Positions 34,841 to 47,470 of a stretch of DNA of 64,000 nucleotides are shown piece by piece; position 1 is the stretch's first letter; each line of letters begins with the position of its first letter. Source of the DNA: Hevea brasiliensis. Its lineage: Eukaryota > Streptophyta > Magnoliopsida > Malpighiales > Euphorbiaceae. The stretch spans positions 80,701,183-80,765,182 of the forward strand of contig NC_079499.1 of NCBI RefSeq assembly GCF_030052815.1, read 5' to 3'. A model generated the notes under the pieces. The model searched no databases and had not been told where the DNA came from. It saw nothing but the letters and a program-made list of their open reading frames with translations. A program made the position numbers and the translations under genes.

Positions 34841-35880
34841 GAAATCCCGGTTGATCTGTGAGGAATTATAGTAGATGTTTCATTAATAGGTGTAGGTTGA
34901 CTAGATGGATCTATATCCATCTGATCTGTTGGTTGATCAAAATTCTCCAATTCTAACTCTATTTGCCTTCCTTTGCCTCCTTCTTGAACAAACTATTGTT
35001 CAAGAAATGTAGCATCTCTAATTACCATAACCTTTTGTGATGTAGGCAAATAAAAATAATATCCAAAACTATCTTTTGGATATCCAACAAATCGACCCTT
35101 TTCTAATCTGGTATCCAATTTATCAGTGTTCAGCTTTTTGATATAAACTGGATAACCCCAAATCTTAACATGCTTAAGACTTGGTTTTCTTCCATACCAT
35201 ATCTCATAAGGTTTGGAAGATACTGATTTTGATGGAATCCTATTCAGAATATGCAAAGTTGATTCTAATGCAAATCCCCAAAAGGAGATTGACATATCAG
35301 TATAGCTCATCATACTACGTACCATATCCAATAGGGTACGATTTCTCCTTTCAAATACACCATTCAGCTATGGTGTTTTTGGAAGAGTCGGCTGGGAAAC
35401 AATGCCATGCTCTTTCAAGTATTCATCAAATTCAGTACTTAAGTATTCACTTCTACGATCTGATCGAAGAGCTTTAATACTTTTTCCTGTTTGATTTTCT
35501 ACTTCAGATTTAAATTCTTTGAACTTTTCAAAGGATTCATGTTTGTATTTCATCAAATACAAATACCCAAACCTTGATTTATCATCAGTAACGGTAATAA
35601 AACAATAAAAACCACCTCTAGCCATTTCTTTAAATGGAGCACATACATCACTATGTATTAGCTCCAAAATATTTTCAGCTCTTAGCCCATGTCCAACAAA
35701 GAGTGACCTGGTTATTTTTCCTTGAAGGTAGGATTCATAAGTTGGAGTAGGTTCAGAACCCAATGAGGATAGAATTCCCATTTTCTCCAGTTTTGTAATC
35801 CTATCTTCTGCAACATGACCTAACCTTAAGTGCCAAATATATTTTGAACTTGAGTTGATTTTCATCATGGCATTGCTTTC
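34841..35880 (-). pseudogene. pol: Copia-4 integrase
   Basis: Pre-integrase HLRLGHVAEDRITKLEKMG (about 35840), then the catalytic region: Asp in HSDVCAPF (about 35650), Asp in SDRRSEY (about 35450) and Glu in GVFERRNR (about 35350). FWGFALESTLHILNRIPSK and a C-terminal GYPKDSFGYYFYLPTSQKV segment (to 34993) follow. The stop before the GVFERRNR block and breaks near 34990 prevent one continuous frame. Confidence 0.86.
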
Positions 35881-36330
35881 ATTTAGATCACTTGTATTCA
35901 ATTTGTGTTTGTCATTATTATCCAAATAATAAAGACTATCATTCATATAACCCAAGCCAACATATTTATTTCCTAAATAAATATTGCAAACATCATCTGT
36001 GAACTGAAATTCATAGTCATTTCTAGTCAAACTAGATATAAAAATGATGTTCTTAAAAGCATTAGGTACATATAAAATATTATCCAAACACAAAACATGT
36101 CCAGATATGTAAAAAGATTTAGAACCTATGGCTAAAGCTTCAATAGTTGAGCCATCGCCAATCCAGAGTCTAACATTTCGAGAACGCAAGCTGCTACTTT
36201 TTGCTAGTTCCTGCATATCATAAGAAATGTGAGAACTGGCACCAGTATCTAAAACCCAAGCTGTTGATGAACTATGAGTATCATCAGAATCTAACTAATA
36301 AGATATGGACATACCTTCCGAAGGTGTATC
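35881..36330 (-). pseudogene. pol: Copia-4 aspartic protease
   Basis: The catalytic DTG (complement of 36241-36249, AWVLDTGASSHIS) is followed by GDGSTIEALAIGSKSFY and IIFISSLTRNDYEFQF in an uninterrupted 282-codon frame (36216-35368) that runs into integrase. A stop near 36297 lies just upstream. This segment is absent from Copia-3. Confidence 0.84.
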
Positions 36331-37173
36331 CTTCTTATCCTTCAGAGAAGCAAGATACTCTAGGCAGTTCTTTTCTAGTGCCCATCCTGCTGACAGTGGA
36401 AACACTTTCCTTTGCCTCCATCAGCTTTAATCTTCCCTTTCTGTTTAGCTATTTTCTTGGAAGGACCAGGAATTTGAGGTTTCTATTTCTTATTGCCCTT
36501 CTTCTTATTGGACTTTCCAATAGAAGAAGATGCAATCAAAGCTACCTCTTTTCCTTTATTGCCCGGCATATTCTTTTGGGCAATAACCAGCATGTTAAGT
36601 AAACCAGCCAAGGTGCATTCCTGCTTAGTCATATGGAAATTTGTCACAAAATTTCCAAATGACTTAGGAAGGGACTGAAGGATCAAATCTGTTTGCAGTT
36701 GGAAATCCATGTTAAAGTTAAGATGTTCTAACTGCTTAATCAACCTAATCATCTTGTGGACATGATCCCCAACATTCTATCCCTCAGACATCCTAATGCG
36801 GAATAGCTGTCTAAATATCTCATACCTAGCATTCCTGTTGTGCTCACCATACAACTCTTGTAGGTCAAAGAGGATCTCACTTGCACTCTGCATGTTCTCA
36901 TTCTGCTTCTGTAACTCATTACTCATGGAACAAGCATGTAACATTTGGCTCTCATATCATGCTCCTTCCACTTGTCCAAAGTTTCATGTTCCTCTTGAGT
37001 GTTCTCTGGAGGTAAGGGACCAGAAACATTTGAGTCTAGAACATATCCTATATGTTAAGGTTCAGGAGAAGTTTCAAATTTCTTAGCCAATCAGAGAGAT
37101 TAGGTCCTATCAACCTATTGCGATCAAGTATGCTTACAAGGATATTGGATGGTGGTGGTTATGGTGTGCTCAT
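36331..37173 (-). pseudogene. gag: Copia-4 gag
   Basis: ATG complement at 37171-37173 (MST start). The conserved gag phrases SDWLRNLKL, MIRLIKQLEHLNFNMDF, LQSLPKSFGNFVTNFHM and KQECTLAGLLNMLVIAQ are spread over several frames because of indels near 37050-36930 and stops. The knuckle near 36390 keeps CFHCQQDGH, but TGG-to-TAG follows the His and the last Cys is out of frame. Confidence 0.85.
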
Positions 37174-37443
37174 TATTATCAGAAAATTAATTGTAGAAAA
37201 TAACCAGATTAATTAGTAAATGTATCATGTATTTAACCAAAATGATTATGGTCTTCTAATCAAATTGGTTCTCCCACTAACTTAGCGAATCCTACACTTC
37301 CAAAGTAGAAAACGGAAATCCTAATTGGATGGATTTCTAGTGGGTGATTGAATTCTTATAATCTTATTGATCACCTTCAGGCACATCCATTATTGGAATT
37401 AAAATAAACTATAAGTGAGAAACTCCTTTCCCATCACATCTCA
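37174..37443 (-). other. Copia-4 leader, part next to gag
   Basis: Non-coding leader matching 14199-14480 of Copia-2 and 22430-22710 of Copia-3. It ends with TCTCA (37439-37443), the left target duplicate of Gypsy-1. Confidence 0.8.
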
Positions 37444-38065
37444 TGTCACACCCTACCCCTCTGTAAGGCATAACATGATCCCGTAGTATACCTAATGAAT
37501 TACCAACTTCGTCTACTGATAACCCATTAAATACACTACAAGGGACTTTAAAACTTTTCTTACTTCTTTTTATAGTGGTGAGCACTATTTACAGGTGTTA
37601 AAAAATTTTTGAACTGAAGTGATAGAACTAACACATTTGAATTATTAGGACTTTCTGTAAAAATTTTGGCAGAATGCCATCTGTATTTTGGATAAAACAG
37701 TTCTTCAGAAAACCTGTAAAAAGCACTTCAATATATTTCTCAATCCCAACTCCAACAGTTAAACAACACAATATTTTCCTCAACTTAATTCCACAATAGT
37801 TTTTCAAAGACTGAGATTAAAGAGATACAGTACAAATTTTAAAAGTCAAAATAACTCATAATTTATTTTACAACTTCAAGGTACAATTTTATTTTACAAC
37901 TGCTCAAACCAAGAACAAAATATACATACAGTGAATATACATTATAGTACAAAATGCAAAATGTGGTATACTCGTTATACCTGATAATCTCTCGCTGAAT
38001 GTACTAGCAGCCTAGTCTGCTGCCCTGTCCGTCTGTCTACCTGTGATAGCAATGAAAAGCTATCG

Positions 38066-38082
38066 CTGAGACAATGTCTCAG
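38066..38082 (-). other. Conserved LTR hairpin (CTGAGAC / GTCTCAG)
   Basis: A 7-bp stem with a 3-nt loop beside TGGTGCAC, 622 bp from the sense LTR end. The arms differ from those in Gypsy-0, Gypsy-2 and the plus-strand LTRs yet pair perfectly. The truncated Gypsy-1 5' LTR has lost it. Confidence 0.75.
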
Positions 38083-38334
38083 TGGTGCACAACATTTACC
38101 AAATACAACTTTAAATCACAATTCATAAATCATATAAATGATGGATACGTAAAATCATAGTTAAATTCAAGACAATTAATGTCATAAGGAATTTAACACA
38201 ATATCACAATAAATCTCAGAGATCAAAACATAGTTAACTTCAAAAGACAGTGAATGTCAATAAGAGTTTAAATTCATTTCACAATCTCACAATACATATC
38301 AATAAATCACACACAGCTTAATCATGTTCCAAGG

Positions 38335-38519
38335 TTCAATTCGTCCCAAAAGCCGATGGCTAATGAGGTATTCAATTCGTCCCAAAAGTCGATGACTAAT
38401 GAGGAATAACATAGCTAGCTAGCAAAAATATGAGTACTCATTCGATTCGTCCTCAACAGGCACACACCTCAACACTTCAGCCAGAGAGGGAATTCAATTC
38501 GTCCCACTAGACAAGCTAG
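38335..38519 (-). other. Gypsy-1 LTR tandem units and palindrome
   Basis: Two 36-bp units (38335-38370 and 38371-38406) have small stems AGCC-GAT-GGCT and AGTC-GAT-GACT, a compensatory C-to-T/G-to-A pair change. Next come the perfect 12-bp palindrome ATGAGTACTCAT (38430-38441) and a further stem CTAG-ACAAG-CTAG (38507-38519). All are positional counterparts of 3838-3972. Confidence 0.65.
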
Positions 38520-41302
38520 CGAGGAATACAATCAATATGCATGATAGCTGTGGTTTCAAATCATTTCCAATGCTTTTCAATCAATAAGTATCCATCAATA
38601 TCATTCAAACAATTTTTCACACTTTCAAACCATTTACAATGTTTTTCAAGCAATAAGTATCCATTCAAACACATTTCCACAATTTAAAACAATAATGTAC
38701 AAATAGTCATAATTCATTTCAATTGAAAAATTCAAAAGAATTAGATGTTGTGCACAAACCTCTGATAACTGTCTCCTGGTCTTGACTCAGTGTTTCCTTC
38801 CGTTTTCCTGAGTCTTTGCTAACTGAGAAACACAATTTGAAGTGTTTCAGTACTAAATTAAACTGTCTCTAACGATAATATTTGATAAGTAATTCACTGA
38901 ATGCTATTATTTGCTTAATCAACCTAATATATCGACCCTCGATGCATTCTAGGTAAATTTGGCTTTAATGTTACTAACATGTCACATTCGATAGTCTTTT
39001 AGGGTTGGTACATGTTACCAAGTTCATTTCCGTGTATACTGCATTTTCTTGCAATTTGCTGGATTCCGGGATACTAGTTTGACCTAGCCGGACGACCTAG
39101 TTCCCTCAGTTTTTGGGTTTCAGTCAAAACTACAAACTTTTAGATCTATGTCTTATGGAACGCGGGGCAAACTTTCAGGTCATTCTGAGTTATGTAGACT
39201 AAGTTATGGTCATTTTACTATTGCTGATCAAATTGCACTAAAATTGGTCATTTTAGGTCATTTTAGGTCAATTTTGGTTCGGCCAGTTTTTGGACCCGAA
39301 TTTGTGCAAGCTGTTTGACTTGCTTATGGTCATTTCTGGGCTTTGGTGTCTTCATAAGACTTGTAGATATGGGTCTTAAATATTCATGGTCAAACTTTCA
39401 GGTCAATTGGACCTGTTTTGAGTGAGTTATGGCCTAAATACTAACTGCTGCCCAAATGGTCAATTTTCAGGCCTTATTGGCACTTAATCCGGATTTGGTT
39501 ATTTTTCAAGCTACCTTGCAAGCAGAATTTTGGTATGCTTCCTTCATAAAAGTTGGCACATTTTGTGTCTAGTCTCACCTCCAATTGGTCTCATACTAAT
39601 TGGAGCCACACACTTAAAGTTCTAGGCCTAAAACACAAACTGCCTTATTGCATTTCTTTCATACACATCAAGGATCACTCTTAACACTTACCAAACTCAA
39701 CATTCAAGCCAATTCTAGTTGTACCATGACCTAAACATAATTTACAACATATTATAGGTCATTTTGGCAGCTTACAATTACATTCAACATACACCATAAA
39801 GTGCAGAATTTTTCAAACCAAATTTACAACAATTCAATCACCTAACCATAACACTTTTACATGTCCAACTTCACATCATCACACACATACCCAAACTGCC
39901 ATAATAACCAACACAATTTAACATCATTATTCCATAAACCAAGCATGAATTCCAGCATTCTTCAAGAGTTAACAAACTGCCACAATGGTACACCTCCATA
40001 ATTGTCTTCAAACTCAAATTTTTCACTTGGTCACCATTCCACATACATGAAGTTAACTTACCAAACTTTGAATCACATTAGCCAAAGTTAATTCTCCACA
40101 ATACATGTAATTATATTTCATTTAGTGTACAATCCCATGGCTGTCCATTTAGACAATCACACATATAATTCCAAATTCAACAAAAATTTCCAATTCAAGT
40201 GTTCAATTTAACATACATCAATAACTAACTTACTAAACTTTGATTTACTTTAATCAACACTAATACCCATCAAATGCATGTGAAAATAATTCAAATTCTT
40301 AAGTTGCCATGGCTGCCTAACTAGTGCATAACAACAATTCACCAAAATTTCAAAATCTCTCCATAAATCAAATGCCTATAACATTCTTACAAACTTTAAC
40401 AAGGCAACAATCAAAAACTCAAACTTACCTATGGATGAGGCTTCTTAAATCTTCACTAAACTCCCTTGATTTTGGTATCTACTTCTTCCTTGAGAGGTGG
40501 GGATCAAAATTACTTAAGACAAGTAAGGAAAATTCAACTTGAAAATGGGTGGAGTGTGGCATGCAAATGGGGCGGCCATGGGAGGATTTTGTTGGAGTTC
40601 ATTTCGGCAATGGTGATTTTTAAGGTTGAAGATGAAGTGTGAGTGGAGGTAATTTGCCCACTTAATGCATATTTTAAATCCTTAGTGGTCCACTCACCTA
40701 AGAAAATAATTAAATATGATTTAAGTGCTAATTATCCAACTTATACTCCACTTCTGGCTATTTACATTAAGTACCCCTAATTTAATTTTTCGTGACATTT
40801 TCCAAGTGTAATATTATTTATTTTTAATGGACATTTAGGTCAATAGATAACTTGGGGTATCAAATGACCACAATGCCCCTGTTCGGGTTGCATTCCCGAT
40901 TTTTCGGTAACACCGGGTTTTGTCCGTTTTTCGATTTCTCACTTTTCTTTGTACTAATTAATTAATTTTTCTTTGATATTTCTAATGGCATTTATACTTC
41001 AATTGATGTCTCTTTAAGTCCTAAAAATATTTTCTAGGGTTCCCCGCAGTCCAGGGCTAGTCAACGGTCTGCGCCGTGACTTCCCGGTGCGGTCACCCAT
41101 CGCTAGGGTTCTCGGCTCGCTTAACTTGATTGCATTTCTTTACTATTATTTTTCCTTTGTTTTTCTTGCATTTTCTTTTCTTGTATTTCATTATTTTATG
41201 TCTCCTCACTCATATTGAAGTGTAGTTCTAGGCATCCTAGCTGTCCGGACAATACTGGTCACTGGAACAGTAGAACGCACTACCGAACATAGGAGTGTTA
41301 CA

Positions 41303-41316
41303 ATTCTCCCCCCCTT
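41303..41316 (-). promoter_or_regulatory. Gypsy-1 polypurine tract
   Basis: AAGGGGGGGGAGAAT on the element strand abuts the 3' LTR, the usual plus-strand primer position. Confidence 0.82.
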
Positions 41317-41349
41317 AAAATAAATTTTGTCTCGAAATTTTACCTGGCA

Positions 41350-42830
41350 TTAGTCTCTGAACAGCTGTGGGTGTTGTCTCCTCATATCCTCTTCACGTTC
41401 CCAAGTAGCTTCCTGGCCTGAATGATGGTTCCACAGCACTTTAACCAAGTGTATCTGTTTGTTCCTCAGCTGCTTCAACTCATAAGCCAGAATTTCTATG
41501 AGTTCTTCCTCATATGAGAGGTCTGGATTTACTTCAATCTCTTCAACTGATAGTACATGAGATGGGTCAGATCTCTACCTCCTTAACATGGACACATGGA
41601 AAGACATTATGTATCCTTGCTAACTCTGGAGGTAATGCCAACCGATATGCCAAAGGACCCACTCTTTCTAGAACCTCATATGGTTCGATGAAACGAGGAC
41701 TCAGTTTCCCCTTTCTGCCAAATCTCACAATCCTCTTCCAAGGAGAAACTTTGAGGAATACTTTATCACCCACTGCATACTCAATATCTCTTCTCTTCAG
41801 ATCAAAATAGGACTTCTGACGGTCTGATGCAGCCTTGAGTCTATCTCTGATCAATCTGATCTTTTCCTCTGTCTGCTGAACAATTTCTAGCCCAATCATC
41901 TTCTTTTCACCTACTTCATCCCAACATAAGGGAGTTCTGCACTTTCTGCCATACAAAGCTTCATATGGAGGCATCCCAATGCTTGATTGGTAGCTGTTGT
42001 TATAAGCAAACTCAATCAAAGGCAAGTGTGTATCCCAACTACCTTCAAATTCAATCACACAAGCCCATAGCATATCCTCCAATATCTGAATAACCCTCTC
42101 AGACTGGCCATCTGTCTGTGGTTGGAATGCTATGTTGAAGTTCAATCTAATTCCTAGAGCTCTCTGAAGACTACCCCAGAATCTAGAAGTGAACCTAGGA
42201 TCTCTGTCAGACACAATTGATACTGGCACTCCATGCAATTTTACAATCTCATATATGTACAATCTGGCCAATCTTTCCAGGCTATAGTCCATCCGAACTA
42301 GCAAAAAGTGAGCAGACTTGGTCAATCTGTCAACTATAACCCATACTGCATCATGACCACTCTGTGTCCTTGGAAGTCCTGTAACAAAATCCATAGTTAT
42401 TTGTTCCCATTTCCACTCTGGTACTGATAAAGGATGTAACAAACCAGCTGGAACTTGATGTTCTGCCTTTACTTGCTGACAAGTTAGGCATTTGGAAACA
42501 AATTTAGCTATATCTCTCTTCATACCCATCCATCAGTAATGCTCTTTCAGCCCTCTGTACATTTTAGTTCCACCAGGGTGCATAGCAAAAGGAGACTCAT
42601 ATGCTTCCTTCATAATGATTTGTCTCAATTCCACATCACTAGGAATGCACATTCTGCCCTGATGTAGCAATAAACCATCATCTTTCACAGAAAATTCAGG
42701 TTTCTTACCCTGCTGGACTTCTTTCAGTAGCTTCTGATATTTTTCATCACTCTGAGCAGCCATTCTGATCTGATCAATCAATACTGGCTGTACATGCCAT
42801 GCAACTACTGTCTATCCCTCATCATTAATC
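41350..42830 (-). pseudogene. pol: Gypsy-1 integrase and chromodomain
   Basis: The HHCC zinc-binding part ([16 protein letters not shown], then KFVSKCLTCQQVK) is split by TGG-to-TGA at 42530-42532. The DDE core has Asp in TMDFVTGLP, Asp in [11 protein letters not shown] and Glu in DGQSERVIQ (all within the 320-codon frame 42529-41567). The GPY/F-type C-terminal region (GPLAYRLALP) follows. An extra T near 41590 shifts the frame, and TAC-to-TAG follows LRR. The chromodomain (VLWNHHSGQEATWEREEDMR, about 41420) ends at TAA 41352-41350. Chromodomains in this family bind modified histone H3 and steer integration into heterochromatin. Confidence 0.9.
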
Positions 42831-43719
42831 TCTAAACGGGCATGCTGTGCTTTCAATTCATATACCATGGACAAAGGAGAAACTCTAAGTCTTACCATAG
42901 TCTTACGACTTAAGGCGTCAGCCACCACATTTGCTTTCCCTGGCTGATAGTCTATTAAGCAATCATAATCTTTAATGAGTTCTAACCATCTCCTCTGCCT
43001 CAAATTCAATTCCTTCTAGGTGCCTAAGTACTTCAAGCTCTTGTGATCTGTGTAAATGTAGCATTTCTCCCCATATAAATAGTGTCTCCAGATCTTTAGA
43101 GCAAAAACAATAGCTGCTAGCTCCAGATCACGTGTTAGGTAGTTCCTCTCATGCAGTTTCAGCTGACGTGATGCATAAGCAATGACATTCCGATCTTGCA
43201 TCAGTACACAGCCTAACCCATTATGAGAAGCATCATTATAAACTGTGTATTCTTTACCCGGAGTAGGTAAAGTGAGGACTGCAGCTTCAATTAATCACCT
43301 CTTCAACTCATCAAAACTTTGCTAGCATTTATCTATCCACTGAAATTTTACATCTTTCCGAAGCAGTTTGGTCAGTGGAGAAGATAACATAGAAAACCCC
43401 TTCACAAACCGACGATAATATCCAGCTAAACCCAAAAAACTGCGAATTTCTGTGATATTCCTGGGCGGCTTCCAATTAAGGATAGCTTCTACCTTGCTGG
43501 AATCTACCTTGATCCCTTCAGCTGACACAACATGTCCCAAAAAGGAGATTTCTTTCAGCCAAAATTAACACTTCGACAATTTGGCGTATAGCTGTTTCTC
43601 CCTTAAAGTCTGCAGTACAATCCGCAGATGTCTGTCATGCTCCTCTACATTCCTCGAGTATATCAAAATGTCATCAATAAATACCACCACAAATTGGTCA
43701 AAATATGGTCTGAAGATAG
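42831..43719 (-). pseudogene. pol: Gypsy-1 RT palm end and RNase H
   Basis: Directly right of the nested solo LTR in the reading sense: the catalytic FIDD (43681-43670), [36 protein letters not shown] and [13 protein letters not shown]. RNase H follows with [17 protein letters not shown] and [14 protein letters not shown], then [17 protein letters not shown]. Stops occur near 43568, 43320, 43290, 43016 and 42812. The RT part upstream continues at 46836. Confidence 0.88.
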
Positions 43720-46700
43720 TGTAACACCCTCCCTGTCGCAACTCCGTACATGCTACTGTTCCGGTGACCGGTGTCGGTCCGGACAGCTGGAACGTTCGAA
43801 AAAATATTTAAACTAAAGTGAGGAACCATAATTAACTCAAATATTAATAAAAATAATTTAGTAAAAATTTTAGAAATAAAATACAACCAAGTTAAATGAG
43901 CCGGTGCCCAAGCGATGGGTAACCCAGAGGGAAGTTGTGGTTCTCGCAACTAGGAGCCCTAGACCCGGGGAAAAATTCATAAAATAATTTTTGGGACTCC
44001 AAAGAAGGGTTATTGAGGTTCCTATGGCATTAGAATGCCAAGAAAATATTTAGAAAATTTTTTCAATCGGTATAGACAATTTTGACTCGTTAAGCTAAAC
44101 GGAGGGCATTTTGGTCATTTCGTCTTCAGGGATAATTTTTGGCCGACTTGTCCAGTTAAGTAAATAATTATTATGATCTAAAATATGAATAAATATTGCT
44201 AAAAATTTAATTGGAAATGAGTAGAAAAGAAAAGGAAAGAAAAATGAAGGAAATTAGGAATTATGACATCATATGATGTCATTAAACACTCCCCACCCAA
44301 TCACATTGTGACACCTATCTATAAACATAATTAAAAGCCTAAAATGGGCAGAAAAATTGAAGAAACAATCTGCCTTCTTCTTCTTCCCAAAATCACACGT
44401 AAGCCACTTCCCACACCCTTCCACCATTGAAGCTTCACCCAAGCTTCCAAACCTCTACCAAAACCACCTCAAAACCTCACCTTACCTTCACAAAAATTTG
44501 TCTCTACCACTAGAGCTAGACTTGGGCAGCCATTAGAAGAGGAGAAAGTGGAAGAAAGTGAGGTGTGAATAAGCTTAGAAAATCACCAAAGAGGTTAGTG
44601 CCATAACTTTTGCTTTTACATCTTTCTAATCATGAATTTGAGCTAAGTTAAGTTAAAAATTTGACAAAAATTGAATAAATGAAGCATGGTTATATTCCAT
44701 GAAGTTTTGGCAGCCTTGACATGAGTTAGGGTTAGGAGAAATCTTTGGTTTAAAGTGACATATTGCTACCCCTCTTATAAATTATATGATTAGTATAGCA
44801 AATTAGGAGTGGGATGCATGAATTGGAGCCTTGGTCAATTAGGGTTAGGGTTTAGGGAGTGAAAATTTGACTTGGCTTATGAAGTGATTAGTGAACATTC
44901 TAATGGTCAATTAGTGACCATTTGAGGCAAGTTAATCATAATTTGAAGTGAACTAAAGTGTTACAAACCCAATTGGTAGGCTGCCTAGTGACAGCAGCAA
45001 TGAGGCTGTGAGTCCAACCTGTTTGGACTGCCATATCTTTGGCTGTGTAGGTCCAATTGGTGTTTAGCTAATTGAACATGAAACTAGACTTATAATTGCA
45101 CAATTTTACTGAAGAAACCATGTCCAAAAGACCAAAGCAAGTAGACCAAAAATTGGCCCCAATCCGGATACCCTGCAACCAGAATCTGCAGAATGACCAA
45201 ATAAATAGTAACTGTTCATTTGGCCATAACTCACTGTAGAAATGGTCAATTAACCTGAAATTTTTACAGCGACAAGTTAAGACATAGATAAACAACTTTC
45301 ATGAAGAAACCTACCACAAATTATGGCCAGAACCCATCCAACAAGGCAGTGGCAGTCACTGTTCACTGCACTGTAGATATGGTCAATTCTGCAGTTTTTC
45401 CATCCGGCCAGCTGTGGTTTTTGGACCATATCTGGAGCTACAAAACTTCAAATTGAGTGATTCAAAAAAGGAAATTCAACTAGACAAAATAAGGAACAAC
45501 TTTCATGTTTACCATTTCCTCAAATTCCCACTGCAACAGTGCCTAATGGAACAGTAAAATTGGGTTACAAAAACTGAAATTTTTGCTTCCCTTGGTTTAA
45601 GCTTAGAAATGGTATTAATGCTTAATGCCAACAAGTTTTCAATGCAAAATGTGGTATGTTGGGAGTGTCAAAACCAATGTACCTATTTTCTATCCGAAAT
45701 TCAACATTTTTGTTGACCAATGAGGTGAATATTGACACCAAAACTTGAAATTCAAAAATTGAAGAATTTAAAAGTATCAAATGCCCTAGTATACCTAACA
45801 AGATTGGTTTGGATAGTTTGGCATGCCAATAGGGTTCAGTTAGCAGTACTGCACATGGCATTATGCCATTCTGTGATTTTATGGCTTTTAGCCATTTTGA
45901 TATTGTGTTGAGACTTGGCCTCGTGCCTAATATTATTTACAGCTTGTTAGCTGTTCTGTTGCACACCGGGAGATGCATATGTGACCGATGGTGTGACGGC
46001 CCGAGGTACTAGATACCCAGTGCCAGTTTACCCGTTTATCCAGTCCAGTCGTTCAGTATAGGTTACTTGGGCAACTAAATGAATGAAAATGGACAAAGTT
46101 AAAGAAATAAACGAATATAACAGATACAAAACAAATAAGACATATACATTAAATACATATTTATTTTCTGCTATTTTCTTTTATTTTATTATTGCACCAC
46201 TAAGCATCATTGCTTAGCGCGTTGCTTTTGCCACGCGTAGGTTCTGGAGATACTGATCGTGAGCCCAATAGACCGCAGACTGGGTGAGTCCATCCTGCAG
46301 CTCTGCACAGTGTCCGTGTCACCTCACCACCTACAGTGCATTGGTAGGACACTAGGCTTCATTTTGGTATTTTGTAATTGATTTTTATTTTCCTTTGTGT
46401 AAATGAAACTTATGTAATGTATTTTGATTTTCATGTAAATAATGAAAATTGTGTTTGTGAATGGAAAAGAGAATGTTTATCTGTGATTATACATGATATC
46501 ACACGAGATGAATGATTGAGAAATGAAATTGAAAAATGTTGAGATTCTGATATTGGAGTTTGAGAGTGATGAGATATGAATATTGGAAGTGTTTTTCACA
46601 GGTTCCGAAGAACTGTTTTCTCCATTTTTAGCCGGTACTCCGCCGGATTTTCTATAAAATTTTCGAAACCTCAAATAAATTATAATTTCAATAAATGACT

Positions 46701-46830
46701 AAAATAAATAATATTTCACAAGTTATATTCAAAACTATGATAAAAATTAATGAAGATAAAATAGAGTGTTCTGGTACACCGTGTGATATAACTTACTCGG
46801 ATATACTGTAGACGGGTAAGGGGTGTCACA
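43720..46830 (+). mobile_element. 3.1-kb solo Gypsy LTR in the Gypsy-1 RT, TSD GATAG
   Basis: Starts TGTAACACCCTCCC and ends GGGGTGTCACA, flanked by GATAG (43715-43719 and 46831-46835). No PBS, PPT or coding domain lies inside; ORFs within it have no recognisable product. Its 3' third matches LTR 1-2580 (CACACCGGGAGAT, CCCGAGGTACTAGATACCCAG, the CTAAGCA hairpin). A TATAAACATA near 44320 could be its TATA box. Plus orientation is opposite to the host element. Confidence 0.92.
46200..46217 (+). other. Conserved LTR hairpin in the solo LTR
   Basis: CTAAGCA and TGCTTAG pair around a TCAT loop after TTGCACCA, 613 bp from the LTR end. Same stem as 1892-1909, different loop. Confidence 0.75.
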
Positions 46831-46835
46831 GATAG

Positions 46836-47470
46836 TGTTCATCAGATCCATAAAAGCAGCTGGAGCATTTGTTAACCCGAATGGCATTACTAGAAACTCA
46901 TAGTGGCCATACCGAGTTCTGAAAGCAATTTTTGGAATACTCTGCTCTTGCACCTTCAACTGATAATAACCATATCGCAAATCAATTTTGGAGAATACAG
47001 CTACACCCTTCAACTGATCAAACAGATCATCAATGCGAGGCAACGGATATCTGTTATTTATTGTCACCTTATTCAACTGCCGGTAATCTATACATAAGCG
47101 GAGAGTACCATCCTTCTTCTTAACAAACAACACTGGTACTCCCCAAGGTGACACACTAGGGTGGATGAAGCCCTTTTCAAGTAATTCTTGCAATTGTATC
47201 TTCAACTCCTTCAACTCTGCTAGTGCCATTCTGTATGGTGTTATGGAGATTGGATCCACACCAGGCATAACATTAATTTCAAACTGCACTTCTCTTTCTG
47301 GAGGTAATCCTGGCAATTCATCAGGAAACACATCTGGAAAGTCATATACTATAGGGATGTCCTTCAATGCTGGACTCCCCACTTGGGTGTCTACCACATG
47401 TGCCAAGTATGCGTCACACCCATTTCTGATCATGTTTCTGGCTAGTGCAGCCGAAATGATGTTTGATGGC
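46836..47470 (-). pseudogene. pol: Gypsy-1 reverse transcriptase, N-terminal part
   Basis: [78 protein letters not shown] (first palm Asp in KIDLR) and [19 protein letters not shown]. The frame is open for over 200 codons and is cut just before the FIDD motif by the solo LTR (TSD GATAG). Confidence 0.9.

Larger units (their letters stand above)
37444..41302 (-). mobile_element. Gypsy-1 3' LTR (3.9 kb)
   Basis: Starts TGTCACACCCTACCCC and ends AGGAGTGTTACA, followed by the reversed polypurine tract. It holds the conserved hairpin (38066-38082), 36-bp tandem units (38335-38406), the ATGAGTACTCAT palindrome, and a TATAAG on the element strand near 40745. Small ORFs inside it have no recognisable product. 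Confidence 0.9.

Noticed and set aside
41514..41810. Plus-strand ORF opposite the Gypsy-1 integrase end
   Set aside because: The same shadow appears opposite Gypsy-2 (58471-58740) because the minus-strand coding sequence is conserved.
45622..45861. 79-codon and similar small ORFs in the Gypsy LTRs (also 4197-4448 and 5014-5280)
   Set aside because: No recognised motif, not conserved among LTR copies, and the lengths are expected by chance.
43720..46830. DNA transposon or MITE because of inverted 10-bp ends
   Set aside because: A 5-bp TSD, TG/CA ends, and homology of its 3' third to LTR 1-2580 identify it as a solo Gypsy LTR.
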